Positions 1-12,252 of a stretch of DNA of 64,000 nucleotides are shown piece after piece. Within the stretch, counting starts at the first letter, position 1. The number at the start of each line of letters is the position of its first letter. The stretch spans positions 4,488,501-4,552,500 of the forward strand of contig NC_092569.1 of the NCBI RefSeq assembly GCF_037975245.1, given 5' to 3'. The DNA is from Apostichopus japonicus. Its lineage: Eukaryota; Echinodermata; Holothuroidea; Aspidochirotida; Stichopodidae. The translations under genes were made by a program, and so were the position numbers. The notes below the pieces were generated by a model. It did no database searches, was not told the DNA's origin, and was given only the letters and a program-made list of their open reading frames with translations.

Positions 1-763
1 ATTTCAGGGAAATCCAAAAACCGAACCAACACATGGTCCCGTTACAAAACCGGGGCATGCAAGAAGGAAGGAAGGAGCCTTTATATGCGCCATTCTCATA
101 CATATCTACACAGAATACTAAACGAGGAAAGTGATACGACTTCAATGCTTAAAATCTGTTCCGACAAATACATGATATTATGTACTATACAAAAAAGTTA
201 CATTATGCGACTGGAGTAAATAGACCGTGTACGCTCTGCGATCCTGTAAGCCTAAAAATTTAAGAGAAAAAGTAAGGGGGGAAAAAAAATAAACAGAGGG
301 AGAAAACTTTCCCCTGGAACGTAATGCTGATCCAGTCTAGAGTTAATTTCACTATTTGACAACAAACCCAATAAACTTATATAATGGAAGCCAAAGAAAC
401 AAAACAAAAATCTGGACATTTTAATACCATTGACCACTGCCCTGGCTACTTCCCGTCGCCATGGACACTTGAGAGAAGCTTCTCGCATCACAGAGTAGGC
501 ATATACTTGACTTACATGTAGCTGTTATAATGCATCTACAAACATAGTACTTGCAATGAGAAAAAAAAAATAGAAAAAAATCGTAATAACGAGAGGGGAG
601 AGGATTAATGTGATCAGTACTTGAGAGATATGTTGGCCCACTCTCCTTCCCACAGCGTCGGACAGTTGAACTCTAACAGTCCTACGTTTACAACCAACTT
701 TCCACGCAAACAAACTTATGACAAGAAATTTGACCTGTCATTTTAAAAGTAGCGATTCTTCCT
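1..763 (-). other. 3' flank / probable 3' UTR of adducin
   Basis: On the minus strand this stretch follows the adducin stop codon, so it should hold the 3' UTR and downstream flank. I see only short open frames and A-rich runs, no coding signature and no certain polyadenylation site. Confidence 0.4.
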
Positions 764-980
764 CTAGCTCTCCGCCTTTTTGTCCTTCTTCTTCTTTGAC
801 AAGAATGATGGCGTTCGGAACTTCTTCTTCTTCTCGGTCAATGAGAGAGCAGGTCCTTCGAGAGGGAACCTTCCACGCTCTGACTCTCCTCGGGGGTGGG
901 GGAGGGTGCCCTGTCATCGTTGTCTTCCTTCTCGCCGTTCACCATACTGACTGTGGTCGTTTCTACCGTCCTCGGTTAAT
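764..980 (-). CDS. ADD: Adducin, last exon (MARCKS-related tail)
   Basis: Adducin caps fast-growing actin ends and recruits spectrin to the membrane skeleton. The exon ends with TEKKKKFRTPSFLSKKKK, then DKKAES and a TAG stop at 764-766. This is the family's C-terminal MARCKS-related domain, the lysine-rich segment that in vertebrate adducins binds calmodulin and is phosphorylated by PKC in FRTPSFL. Before it is an acidic stretch (MVNGEKEDNDD, then SPTPEESQSVEGSLSKDLLS) like the low-complexity tail of adducins. An acceptor CTTTCAG precedes position 980. The acidic stretch and the lysine tail are in different frames: the shift falls in a CTCTCTC run near 850, and another break lies close to the exon start. 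Family identity is strong. The exact exon start is inferred, and the breaks may be sequencing errors. Confidence 0.85.
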
Positions 981-1501
981 CTGAAAGAGTTGTGAGGAGA
1001 GAGAGAGGATGGAAAACTGCAATCGTACAAGCGAGAGACATTGACAAGATCATAATTAATTTATACCATGACTGGTTGGGATGATAGCGGAGTTTAACAG
1101 AATTGGAGTGGCAGGGTAGGAGCAGGATTTTAATGTGGTGAGATGGGGAAGGGGTAGCATGATTTAAGCCAGAAATGGAACTGCTGAGGAGAGATTCAAA
1201 TCTGTGTTGCGGAGGAGGAAACGTACGGAGATGGGTTTTCTCACTCTCCTTGAAGAGTGAAACAGACAGACGTATACTGATAACATCTAAAGTAGGGTGT
1301 AAATCTGTCTTTCATGGCAATTCCTTGGGAGGGGTAAGGTAAGGGAAGGGGAGGACAAGGGCTGAAAGGTCATAGATCCAAGCTGTGTCAGCGAGCCCTC
1401 ATATCAGACCAATCTGCCCAACCCCTGCACCCAACCCACCAAAAAAAAAAAATGGATCAAAAAAATTTTATCTACAGGACTTGTAAATGAGATGAACAAA
1501 C

Positions 1502-1669
1502 CTTGACCAGATTTATCCGCAATTTCTTTCTTGTAATCAAGGAAATCTCTCTCTGATATCGACGTGAATGGATTGGGAGTGTAGGCTGTGTACAGTACAG
1601 CCTCGTCTTGGTACTCCCTCTGGATAATTCCTTTAGACTTGGCGTAGACTTGAGCGTTCGGGTCGTTGG
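1502..1669 (-). CDS. ADD: Adducin tail exon (PNPF...DYKKEI)
   Basis: A 168 bp exon is bounded by acceptor CCTCCTCAG and donor AAG|GTTTGT. It encodes ANDPNAQVYAKSKGII and then YTPNPFTSISERDFLDYKKE. The second part matches the adducin tail segment NPFxxLTxxELEEYKKEVE, and the first part occupies the position of the AGPQSQLLA segment that follows the neck. It needs one nucleotide from the previous exon and ends after one nucleotide of a codon, so it does not join in phase with the exon at 9556-9666. An unseen exon or a base error must lie between. It is separated from the last exon by about 520 bp. Confidence 0.82.
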
Positions 1670-3663
1670 CTGAGGAGGGCAAAATCAAGGAAGACGAGGT
1701 GTGAGCTGTTAATTCATATTTATTAAAACCTCTGTTGTATTTCTCTCGTCCCTCTTTTGACCAAGACAAGAATCAGCAGAGGATGAAACCATTCATCACA
1801 TCTGTCAGTTTAATTTTTTCCATGTGTAATATAATATAATTCATACTTCTGTGTTATATGTGTTTAATATAAAATTAACTCATACTTCTACCATTTGTAA
1901 TATATATATATATAAAGGCGGCCATCATGGCTTGAAAATATGACATAAAATATTGCAGAAAGACTGTCAAATATACATCCCTCTCTCAAGATGGAAAGCA
2001 GAAATGTGATAGTGTTATTTTTGATATAATGTACATGCAGAGGTTCATCATAATAATAATTATAAATATGGATAAATGCATTATAGGTTTAGTAATTTCT
2101 AGCAACTTTACATTTGCATATATGTTCAAGCTTCACTGAGATGATAACAGCATTAAAAAGTAAGACTCGTAACTCTTGACAGGAGGAACTCTAAACAGGT
2201 AAATTTGTCAACAACAGGTTGGAAGAAAGACAGGACCCAGTGACAAAGGCTTGTAACGGTTTATCCAAACCCAGGAAGGAAGTAATCATTGACCGTCACA
2301 AACGCCCATTACGATAATAACGACTAATTTTAACTAAAGGCAACTGTACTGCTATCTCTTTGTTTCAGTCTCCTTTTAAATTTCTTGTTTGTTCACTCTT
2401 CTCTCAACAGTTCAAAGAAGCTTGTCTCATTTAATAACGATGGCTTTTAAGAGTCCAAGGAAGTAGAGGAAAAGAATGCCACAAAATGTGACAACTTAAC
2501 ATGGTCCTGGAGTGAATGCTGATTGGTCGAATCATCCGGAAGATGAGAGCATTGTACATTAAGCAGGACATGCAGAACGACACTGACCACAAATCTTGAT
2601 ATGGCATGAGATCTCCCTCATTTCAGCCCCCTCTGACAGCCAATAATCTCCCATCCTCCACCCCGTCCCCAACCCAAGTGAAAACTTCAATGTGAAGGTG
2701 AAATATTACAAGAATTTGTCCCAAAAAAATGTTATTATTCAATAATGTTGAATTTTGTATTCATATTATATAACATTATAACAAATATTTGGAATAATAA
2801 GTTTGAAATTATTAAGTAAATGTGAGTGCCCACATGCCAAAAAAAGTAAAAAAGAAAAAAGGAATACATGAAAACTAGAAATGTGAGCAGGCACAGGCAA
2901 AGCAGTTAATGTGCAGATAAATAAAAGGAGGAAGAATACAGAAACAAAACCAAAAAGAAACCTTAATAGAGAAATGAACAAAAGCACTTTAAGTATTGAG
3001 ATTTGGGCTGCTTGAATGAAGTGCTTGAATGCAGGAAAATTTAAATTGAAAATGGTTTGTTTTTAACTCCTTTTTTTTCTGCTTAAATAGGCCGCACAAG
3101 GTACGTATTATTGTTTTTATAACCATTCCCACAGCTGTTTGTCTGGACTGGAAAGTGATAATGAAAAACTGTTGACCGCTTTCTTTTTTCGAATGACAAA
3201 TTAATTTCAAGAGTAATATTTCTTGATTCTTAAACTGCAAAAACAGTGTTAGAGATCCGCCACGGCTGGATTGTATGCGTTCAACTTGCCACAATAACTT
3301 CCTCCACAGGTTTGGTAAAATTACTGTTAATCAATCATTTCAGTTGCGCTGAATTCTTCTGAAAGCCTTCGATTTATTTATTACAGAATTTCAATATCAG
3401 GAAGTCAAGCTGTTTTCTCTTTTGGTCTTCCTTTGTGCAGTTGTACACTCATTTGTGCGTTGAAGTCACCCAGACGGACTTGACAAACTTGATGTTGCTA
3501 TAGCAACTAACAGCGTTCTCAGAAGACACTGCAACTTTCTGTGTGAAACTGTGACTACAAATTTGACCATACCCTGTCTAGTCCCACAAAAATTGTAAAG
3601 TAAGCAGGCACCTGGATAACTGTTGAGGGCTTACACAATTTTTGGTGTCATATTACCATCAAA
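1670..3663. other. Adducin intron, no feature seen
   Basis: A+T-rich sequence with a short (AT)n run near 1901-1914. There is no persuasive open frame or element end. It lies between adducin exons. Confidence 0.5.
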
Positions 3664-4083
3664 AAATAATGAAAATGATAATAAATGAGACTTATATAGC
3701 GCCAAATCAGTAAACAAAAGTCACTGCTCAAAGCGCTTTACAAAGAATTAATTTACAAAAGAACAAGTGAAAAAATGGGTCTTAAGTAGACTTTTGAAAG
3801 TAGAAAGTTTATAGCATGTTCGAATGTGATCTGGTAACTTGTTCCAGAGATAAGACCCAGAGTATTGGAAGCTTCTGTAACCATAGCTCTTCAATCGTGG
3901 TTTTGGAACAGTTAAATACAGTTTGTTGGAGGAATGAAGTGTGCGAGTTGGAGTATATGGCAAGAGAAGTTGTGACAGGTACACAGGCCGTTCAAGATGA
4001 TGAGCACAAAACGTGACAAGTTTATACTGGATTCTGTAGCTGATAGGGAGCCAATGAAGTTCCTTCAGAAATGAAAGTTTTCT
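3664..4083 (-). mobile_element. LINE (L2/CR1-type) 3' end fragment
   Basis: Read on the minus strand, this begins with LKELHWLPISYRIQYKL, continues after a frame break with YTPTRTLHSSNKLYLTVP and YGYRSFQYSGSYLWNKLPDH, and ends at KTHFF. This is the C-terminal end of the reverse-transcriptase polyprotein of L2/CR1/Jockey-type non-LTR elements (HWLPI, YTPTRxLRSS and LWNxLP are typical). The following 3' sequence has the L2-type tail words TAAAGCGCTTTGAG and GGCGCTATATAAG and a TTATTATCATT-type tail. The copy is 5'-truncated with at least one frameshift, lies in an adducin intron, and is in the same orientation as the gene. Confidence 0.85.
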
Positions 4084-5657
4084 TGTTTTTGTCTCTTAAT
4101 CATCTCTCTGTCATTCAATTCACAGGGGTTTGAACTTTGAACCATCCTGATACACCCACAATTACATATTGGCAGTGAAAATTAATCCTCCTATGGCGCT
4201 GTGACGAGAATGCAAAAAATTGTGTTAAAAAAAAATGATTGCAATGTTTGGGAAAAATGAAAGATAAAAGAAAAACTTTCCCCAGTGTTTATGTAGTTTA
4301 CACGACTGAATTTCTGTGCCATGCAATAATTACCAGAACTGCAACTGATGTGTCTTAACTTTCAGATTGGGTTTGCTTCTCTTTGGAGTAGTACTACATC
4401 CAATTTTTCAATTTTCAGATCAGAAGCAACTTAATTGGAAAATGATAGCCTTTTTTTCCCTTCAATTTTCCCTTGAAAATGATAAGCATTTCCTTGTTCT
4501 TTTTCTTTGGTTTTAATTTCATTTACTTGACATCAATCTTGATGCAGGTGAAATTTCTAGATATAGTTGAAAATTTAATTTGTCTGTTTTTGCTTTTTCA
4601 AAATTTTGTTGAAAACTGATAAGTTAATGTTTTTCTATAAATATTGAAGACTTAAAAAAAGGGATTATCCTGCATTTAAAATTGTCTGATCAACGGTTTT
4701 AACATCTGAGCACCACACTAGCATTGTTTTGCTGTTAGCGTGTAAAGGAAAAGCATTTTACAGCACGTGGGCTGTGTTTTCGTCTTTTTAGCTTTGGTAT
4801 ACATTTTTTCATAGGCCAAAGACAGAGAGCATAAAAGCCAAGGAATAGAGAGTTTGTTGAGGGTATTCAAACCACATTGACTACAAGCAGTCAAACCTGC
4901 AATCAGTAGAGTTGCTGGTAGCAATTCACTAATTGTTTAAATAACCGGTATCTGGTTAAGTAGCCACTGGATAGCTCCGTAAAAACACTTTGACGAGTTT
5001 TACTTCAGGGCTGTCGAAATGGGTGCAATTAGCCCGTAAACATATGATGCTTGGCATGGCAAAACATGGATGGGGCAGACATTGAGACTTCGTATTTAGA
5101 GAGGACAGAAAGAAACAAACAAGCAGAGACTTAAAGTAGACTCCAGATGTCGTTTTATCACTGAATGGAGAATCGGTTGAGAGAGCATTTCAGAGACGAA
5201 GACTGAATTGAAAACTAAAAGATCAATCAATTTTGCGAAGTAGCATTTAACGTACTACACTTTATATTCAATTCCAATTACCACCAGGTGAACGCAATAT
5301 TATGCAATATTTCCGTACGAAACCCTTGGTGTATTTCTCCCCCTCCAACCCACGCCCAAAGAGGTGCAACTTCACATGGCTAATTAGCCTGATCACCTCT
5401 GTCCCTTCTGCTATATGCAAAGTTAAGTAAGACATCTTGAACTTCTCTTACATTTGATCTTTCTGTGGTTTTAAGAATTTTGCATATTTCAAGTATTCAG
5501 GGTGGCATTTTTTGTTCTAATAATGTCCTCATAGATAATACGCAAACCTCAAGTTTGCAATATAAATCCACCCTGACAAAATGATGATATTTCGGTTGCT
5601 ATTATTTCCCAAGATGCGCTTTTGTTTTGCTTTTGTTAATAAATTTATTTCCAATAC
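4084..5657. other. Adducin intron, no feature seen
   Basis: I see no transposon ends, no coding frame of note and no RNA gene in this A+T-rich interval. Confidence 0.45.
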
Positions 5658-5705
5658 CTGTTGGCCCGGTTCCATACCGTCATGAGAATCCGACAGCGGC
5701 GCATC
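5658..5705 (-). CDS. ADD: Candidate 48 bp adducin micro-exon
   Basis: Sixteen codons (DAPLSDSHDGMEPGQQ) lie between a GTCCAG acceptor and a CAACAG|GTATTG donor on the adducin strand, between recognised adducin exons. The length is a multiple of three, so it could be a cassette exon. Acidic, Ser/Pro-containing sequence suits the variable adducin tail, but there is no diagnostic motif. This is a candidate only. Confidence 0.35.
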
Positions 5706-6808
5706 CTGGACGACCGAGTGGGGAAGGAAAACCAAAACTTGCAACAACATCAACGACAACGACAGAGTAAATACAGACTTGTGACATGTTGTGACAAATT
5801 GTAACAACGTCACATCAAAATCACATCATTGTAGCATTTCTTCGCTGAACAGTAACAACAAAAAATGCCCAAAAAGATGGCTGAATTGAGAAAGAAAACA
5901 GTTTCTCCTTTCTCCCCTCTTTTCGGTCGAGGCAACATCACAGCTTTGAGAGAAAGTCAAGCAATTTTGGGGGAACTAGTTTAAGAAGATTGAAGAATGA
6001 CAGCATTTAAAGGTGATATGCACTACTGTAATTTGACTAAAAGTGGAGCTATATTCCAAGCAGGCAATTTAGATTAAAGGAGCACTTTTCCCCCCATTTT
6101 TTTTTTAAACTGTTTGTTAGCCAAACACTAAAGCTAAAACAGTTACAGTAAAACATGGAAAAGACTAACGCTAAAAGCTAATATGGACATAGTCGGAGGT
6201 TAAAACTTCCTCTTTGTGTAATTTCTATCATTTGAACATTATGTTCGTATTTGATATGGTATACATGGTTTGGTTTTTAATTGACATTTTTCAAGCTGAA
6301 TGCAACTTTAACTGAGCAATAAACATACAGTCTGGCAGGATCAGAACCGATGTTTCAGAAAGTCTGGCGCATCTAAAATAATATTCTTTGAGAATCTCCT
6401 GGGTATTAATTCTCTAAACTATAGTTTAATTATGAAATTATTTTCTTGTATCTTTCTGATGTTCAGCAAAGATACATACATTACCACAAAAGCATTTTTT
6501 CATGCAAAATGAGGGTGAAAGTGAAGCTTACGAAACAATATCACTTCAAAAATAATTTCAAATAAAACACTCAATTGAAAAGAAAAGAAAAGCTGCAGGT
6601 AAGTCTATCAAACATGTGAGTTTAGTCAAACCAATCCGAAAACAACTGCAATTTGGGGGTGGGGATAGGTGGAGGGTAGAGGTTGGGTAGAACAGCACTG
6701 ATCAACCGAGTTCACCAACAAAAGTACAGCAAAGCATTGATTTATGGAAACTCACATAAAAGGTGACATGATTTCTCTACACTTAAAACCAATCACTTTG
6801 TGTAATCA
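5706..6808. other. Adducin intron, no feature seen
   Basis: Simple A+T-rich sequence with a G-rich patch at about 6655-6685. No coding or mobile-element signature was recognised. Confidence 0.45.
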
Positions 6809-8265
6809 TTAAAGAGGCCATGACACGAAAAATCCAACTAATCGAGAGTAGCTTCCTCTGAATCTATGAGAAAATCTATATTCAAAACTGTCCTCATCAC
6901 CTTGAAAACCTCAAGGACTAATTATTAATTAACGTTTTAATATCCTCATCCAAAAATATATATCTCAAAATGCGATTTCACAACAAGACAATGATGACGT
7001 CGTGTTAGGAACACAAGTGCCAAGCCCAGGCATGTACCGGATGCGCGACAATCATACCGTTCCATATACACGCACATTTACACTGAGAGAACAACCACTG
7101 TTATTGCGCTATATCGCTAGAAATTTCCAATTGTTTTACAACTGTTGTAAACTATCAGAGAGGACTGCCGGTCCGTTGTGTTGTTGGGGGCTGCATAAAT
7201 ATCATAACCCATGCAATTAGCCTTCATCCATGGCTGAAGGACAAAAAAAACATGGCAATTATGACCAAGTTAGTGCACAACACCAGCGCCAATTTCACTG
7301 GGCCTTGCCAGTATACAGCTCCGTATGTTGCGAACACTTCACGAAAGCATACTACGATGATAAAACAAATGGACTTTAACGGGTCGACATAAACAAGTCG
7401 TTCTCCTGTCAAGTATTCCACATTAAAAACTCCGAAGACCAGATCGGAGAACAGGAAACCTCCAATGTGGCAAGTGGAGAACCTTGTACATGTATGAATA
7501 CATAGCCAACACACCGTACATATGGGTTGTAAGTCACCTTAACACAACGCACAATACGGTTTAGGTATTCCGCAAATTCCAACAACACATGCACAAAATG
7601 GACTGGATTTTGTGTTTAAAATGCTTCGTTAATATTTTCTTACCACGTTGTATGTTCCTTGCAATAGTTCCGAACGGGTTTCTTCTTCGATATGTTGTGG
7701 AGCTTCAATTTCGGCTCGTTTAACAGGCTCGAACTGATACAGTTCTAACACTTCAGGTCCACCCTCAACGTTCGGTTCAATATTGGCCTGATCATCGCCT
7801 TCACTGTCTGCTTCGAATATGAGAATGGGCACTCTAATTATAACCCAATTTCACTGCCTGGTGAAGAACCACTATCACTTTGAACTTCGGTTGCCGCAAT
7901 TGGTTCTGGATCCGCCATTTCACAGGAAATTTTGATTTGATATCGCACTTGTGATCGGTGTTTTGTTTAGTAACTACTAGTGGTATGTGTACTTGTCTAC
8001 TGTGTACGTGAATGGTATGTTCGGAGGATCGTAAGCAGCGACAACAAATATGTTCAAAACGTGACGTCACATGACGTCATGCAAATCAGATTTTTTTTTC
8101 GAGTAAACAAAGTTTCTAACGCCAAAGAGGGTAAATTCATTCTCAATTTTCGACTTGAAAAATCAAGTTTTAAACTGGCATTGGTGAATACATGTTCTAG
8201 AGAACATTCTTTGATGGATCCCAAAATTATAGAACTTTGAAATTTTTGTGTCATGGCCACTTTAA
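6809..8265. mobile_element. TTAA-flanked 1449 bp transposon, copy 1
   Basis: The element (6813-8261) is flanked by TTAA at 6809-6812 and 8262-8265. Its ends are inverted repeats: AGAGGCCATGACACGAAAAA on the left and the complement of AGTGGCCATGACACAAAAA on the right. Subterminal TGACGTC words occur about 180 bp from the left end (6995) and twice about 185-200 bp from the right end (8062-8069, 8072-8079). A TTAA duplication with purine-purine termini fits Kolobok as I recall that superfamily. PiggyBac also uses TTAA, and a TA duplication (Tc1-like) cannot be excluded because TTAA contains TA. A decayed minus-strand ORF lies inside. The element sits in an adducin intron. A 1447 bp relative is at 18413-19867. 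Confidence 0.75.
7641..7917 (-). pseudogene. Acidic-leader ORF inside TTAA element
   Basis: On the minus strand an ATG at 7917 opens MADPEPIAATEVQ, then SGSSPGSEIGL, and meets a TAA. After a shift the frame continues with FEADSEGDDQANIEPNVEGG, LELYQFEPVKRAEIEAPQHI and QGTYN, up to a possible donor G|GTAAGAAA at about 7644. It is strongly acidic and has no fold that I recognise. The YQFEP word after an acidic Ser-rich leader resembles the N-terminus of P2X7-intracellular-domain-like proteins of invertebrates. That link is weak and rests on memory. The frame is broken, so this copy is probably inactive. Confidence 0.4.
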
Positions 8266-9555
8266 TGAAGAATATCAAAACAAGCCATAACTGAAAGATA
8301 TTTGTTGCCGAGTAAGCTGGCTTAAGTAATTTGAGATTGATCAATTGATTCGATCTTATGAATGGAAGTTTGTTCAACCTATTGATTTTAACATGAAGTG
8401 CAACTCCAGTGGCATGTCCAAGTACTAGCTTCAGTGTCAATTTACCCACACATTTTATTGGGTGGAGTGGGAGGGGGGAGTAGCTAATTTCTCAACTTTT
8501 CCCCGTGGCACATGTACCTTCTTGATCAACATTCACTAATATTACCTACATAGAACCTAACGGCAGGAATGTCGAGACCATTCGTAAATTTCACCACACT
8601 TTAATAAGTACACATGGTATCTTTATGATTGTCACACCAGGCACATTGATAAAACAAAATTGCCCTCCCCCCTCCCTTTTATTTTCTCTCTTTCTATTAC
8701 TTAGTGCTTGTTTTGTATTAATGATGAAGATTTTTACAATTTTTGTAAGCAAGGATACTTTTTGGCAACCCATTGGTAGGTGCAGTCAAGATAATGCTTA
8801 ATCAAATAACATAAAAAAAATTGTTGGGATTGGGGGATAGGCCAGCCAAGCAATTACCTAACTACAGACGGAAAAAAAAAAAAACTTTACAGTTTTAAGT
8901 AAACTGGTACCTTGATCAAACTTAACCATATTATTAAATCTTGATCAATGTTTACAATATTATGTTCATTCCAAGAATTTTCAGTTCGCTGCATTTTTTC
9001 TGTTAATTTTCCCACGGTTTTCTCTGCTTTGTGAAACAATTTATTGATGAGAGGGTCGTCGGGCTGATACAGGTGGTTTACTCTCGTACCAGTGTAAAAG
9101 CTTAAATGAAACAGGACACTGTTGCGCAGGTATGAGGCGTGTTAGAACACAACAGGAATGGAATGGAAATATACACCCACCCAGCTTCAACCTGACATAA
9201 AAATACAAAAGTAGTAAATAGCACAACTTAAAGAACTTTCTTGGGAGAACCCTCCTTTCATGTGGAAAGCGCTCCCTAAATGAGGAGTCCGCTCCCTACA
9301 AGAGGTGAACCCTACCTACGTGGGGAGTCCGCTTCAACGAATCCAGGGCCTCACCCACTGATACACTTTTACATTATCTTCTTTTTTTTTACCACTTTTT
9401 CTTTAACATACCAGATACATCATTCACTCCTTGGAAGACCGAATTAGGGGAAAGGCTAAAAATGGGAAAGAAGTGAGAGGAAGAAGAAAGCGGTGACAAA
9501 TAACAAAAATAAAACAACCAATTAGAAATAACAGTGTATAACGTCATCAACGTAC
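8266..9555. other. Adducin intron, minor repeats only
   Basis: No gene seen. Around 9245-9345 the words CTCCCTA and GGAGTCCGCT recur three times in a degenerate short tandem pattern. Confidence 0.4.
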
Positions 9556-9666
9556 GGTTTTAGCCTTCTTCTTGTACTCCTTAGGACCTTGTCCCTGTCT
9601 TGCAAACTGTTGTGGATCTGTGATAGCGAGCGAATCACCACTCTTGGGGTCCTTGTCACCTACCCA
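9556..9666 (-). CDS. ADD: Adducin neck/tail exon (TDPQQF)
   Basis: A 111 bp exon (37 codons) has acceptor TTTTTCACAG and donor ACC|GTACGT. It encodes WVGDKDPKSGDSLAITDPQQ followed by FARQGQGPKEYKKKAKT. It aligns with the adducin segment that runs from TWMK..E through NPNQFVPLYTDPQEV to the KIREQNRQ region: tryptophan, then the TDPQ motif, then a basic helix. It joins the upstream exon (10046-10330) in phase 0. The next recognised exon is 7.9 kb away. Confidence 0.82.
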
Positions 9667-10045
9667 CTGTGAAAAATGAAATGAGAGAGAAGAGTTGTGG
9701 ATGACACAAAATCACATTATCCAGGATGGTGACAATCCCGCTTCCCCTCCCCCCCCCAAACCCTTCTATCCCTGTTTTCCTTCTGAAAAGATCAACAATT
9801 TGCTGAATTAATAGCAAACAAACAAAGGATGACTAACTTCTGATAATTCCATCTGTAGGACATTTTAGATTTAGATTTTTTTGTTTCTGAAGTGCTAAAA
9901 TCAACATTTTCATCAATTTGGCAAGCGCCTCTTCGATGTCTTGAATTGTCAAAGTCCCCAAATTGCCCAAAATTAAGGATTCTGTCGGGTGATTCTGTCA
10001 AACAGATGATGTGCCTACCACCAATTACATGTCAATACTACTCAC

Positions 10046-10330
10046 GTGAATCTTCGTCTTGTAGCCCTCGTCTTCCCCTTCCTCTTTCTCTCTCCAGTCG
10101 GCATACTCTTGGGCTACCTCCACCTTGGAGTATGTGTTTGGCGTGTTCAGCCATTTTGTCTTCTCGCCGGCCTGCCTCCTGTTCAAAATCTTGATCGTTT
10201 GCTCTTCTCAAATTTGTTGTCGTAGATGTAGGTGAAGTTGGAGGAGGCGGCTGGGTAGGCGACGCTGCTCTTGGGCTTCAGTTCGTGTCTCACACCACGG
10301 CTGGTGGTACACATAGCCTGTTCTGTAACC
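10046..10330 (-). CDS. ADD: Adducin neck exon (GYRTGY...WLNTPNTY)
   Basis: A 285 bp exon begins after acceptor TTGTGACAG and ends at donor CAC|GTGAGT. It starts GYRTGYVYHQPW and ends EKTKWLNTPNTYSKVEV, AQEYADWREKEEGEDEGYKT, KIH. GYRTGY and EKTRWLNTPNTYxxV are diagnostic adducin neck motifs. Between them the homologous sequence (VRHELKPKSSVAYPAA, then FTYIYDNKFEKSK) is read in another frame: the frame changes near 10285 and changes back near 10205, and the uninterrupted frame would contain a TGA. The two shifts compensate, so either paired base errors or a real lesion is possible. Exons for the adducin head are not visible and must lie further upstream on the minus strand. Confidence 0.88.
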
Positions 10331-11605
10331 CTGTCACAAATTAAAAAAGTTCCTGCGATCAAATTTTTGTGCTGGGTGCAGATCTAAGTCACTCTTACAT
10401 CTAACATCAGCAGCACAATATTCTTCCATCTCCCAGGTGGGTAACCTTGCCCTTGGGGTCAGACATCAAAAAGAATATTATGGGAACTTTATCGATGAAT
10501 GTCAACATTATAAGTGCACATACATGTTACAAAGCAAACATCCCCTACTATGCTTTAATCCTAATCCATAATTTCGATTTGGAGTCGGCAAGTCGCATCA
10601 AGACTAGCTATTTTTCCAGCCAAACATACTTTTTTTTAACATTTTCTATTCATTTCATGGAGCAGGCTTTGCTATTGCTGGTGGCATTCTGCTGTTACTC
10701 AGAGCCTAGTTCGACTCGGGGGAAAAGCAAACAAAAGTTTGTACAGAAGCAGAATCTTCGGAGGTGGAGAGAGTTGAGGAGAGTGTAATGACTACATATT
10801 GATACAGAAGTTACAGACTACGCTCATGGCAAAATCAAGTTCCGTGTAGGCTAGGAGATACAATCATTCCCGAGACAATAAACCTTCCAAATCGATTACA
10901 TTGTTTGGAAACAGTTTGAAAATTTCAGATAACTATTCTCAGAGGAGAGGGTCATATCAAAGATTAACTCAATCCATACCATTTACTTTGTGTTTGGAGT
11001 TGACAAATCTTGTCCCTTTTCATCCCTCAACCCCCTCCACCCCCATTCCCGGGTCGTTAAAAAACAGCTTAAAAAAAGGTAAAACTCTGTAACTTTCACA
11101 GGTCTCCAAAATATTCTGGAGCGGAGGAGGAATGAACAAGCTGTAACATAACCCAGAGAACATTTGGCCTCACACTGCTAAGTTTTACAAGCAATCCGAC
11201 CACGTTGGACCAAGTCCATGTTATCCAAAATGTTAACAGTGAATTAATAGATTTAAACTTCCATTTAGTTTTGTTGTTACGACCTGGCACTGCAATGCAG
11301 ATGCCGCGGTGCCATTTGAATGTAACATAGTAAAATGGTTGGAACATCAAACACATCCGCAGCAATTCCCACGCGCGTTATCCAAGGGTTGACTTCAAAG
11401 CTTGAGGAAAAGTGGAGGCGGGGGGGGGGGGTGGCTACATGCTTAAACAAAGACCTAAGCGTACATCGTTATTTTCATATGAACTGATTTTACTACAGAC
11501 ACTGAAAAGTGTTGAGAGAATATTTAATTTTTGAAAATTTATTTTGAACCAAATAGACTGACATCAGAGCACATTACGTAACTCTATTAACTTAAAATCG
11601 AATTT
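10331..11605. other. No gene recognised; G-run at 11420
   Basis: This interval lies between the adducin neck exon and the BEN-type gene on the same strand. I see C-rich and G-rich runs (for example near 11418-11431) but no exon with convincing borders and no mobile-element ends. Confidence 0.4.
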
Positions 11606-12025
11606 TAAAATGCATTGTAAGTACACTCTATCTATAAGTACAATTTCGGAGCTTGTCCAATATGATCTACTAAATAAAATCACACTCATGTTATTCGTAA
11701 ATTGAAAAACATTATTTGAGGAAACACGTTTTACACTTTGTAAACTTTAAATCACTCATAACTCGAAAACGGAAGGAGATACAGACTTTTACCGGCAGTG
11801 TGAGGAATCGTAAAATGCATTTTAAATAAGCTCTATTTATCTGTACAATTTCGGAGCTTGTCCAATATGATCTGACTGAGTGAGGAAAAAAATGTATAAG
11901 TTTAACAAAATAGCGTATAAAAAATAGCACACAAAAAAATCACACGCATGTTATTCTTAAGTGAAAAAAAAAAGCATTACTGAGGCAACACATTTTATAT
12001 TTTGTAAACTTTATATCACTCATAA
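11606..12025 (+). repeat. Two-copy tandem duplication, ~205 bp
   Basis: Two degenerate copies start near 11606 and 11812. Each contains AAAATGCATT, GTACAATTTCGGAGCTTGTC and CAATATGATCT. The first copy continues with CACTCATGTTATTC and TTTGTAAACTTTA, and the second repeats these as CACGCATGTTATTC and TTTGTAAACTTTA, with an insertion. The second copy is longer and A-rich. No coding capacity was recognised. Confidence 0.7.
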
Positions 12026-12252
12026 ATCCTATATTTTTTTTCCCATTTATTTTACATGTTGAGGAATGTTTTAGAAGCATCTACAGTAACTTGTTCAACA
12101 TCCTTTAAATATAGAATGAATAAAATGGATCTTGTTTTGTGTAACTTACACTACTGCAGGAGACAACTAAAAAGATATTATTTGTGCTGAAGTTCAGTTT
12201 TAACTCACAGAAAATTGTTACATTACAACATAAGGAATATTCTTCTGTACAA

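Noticed and set aside
7002-7220. Plus-strand 72-codon frame inside the TTAA element
   Set aside because: The element's recognisable ORF is on the minus strand. This frame has no motif.
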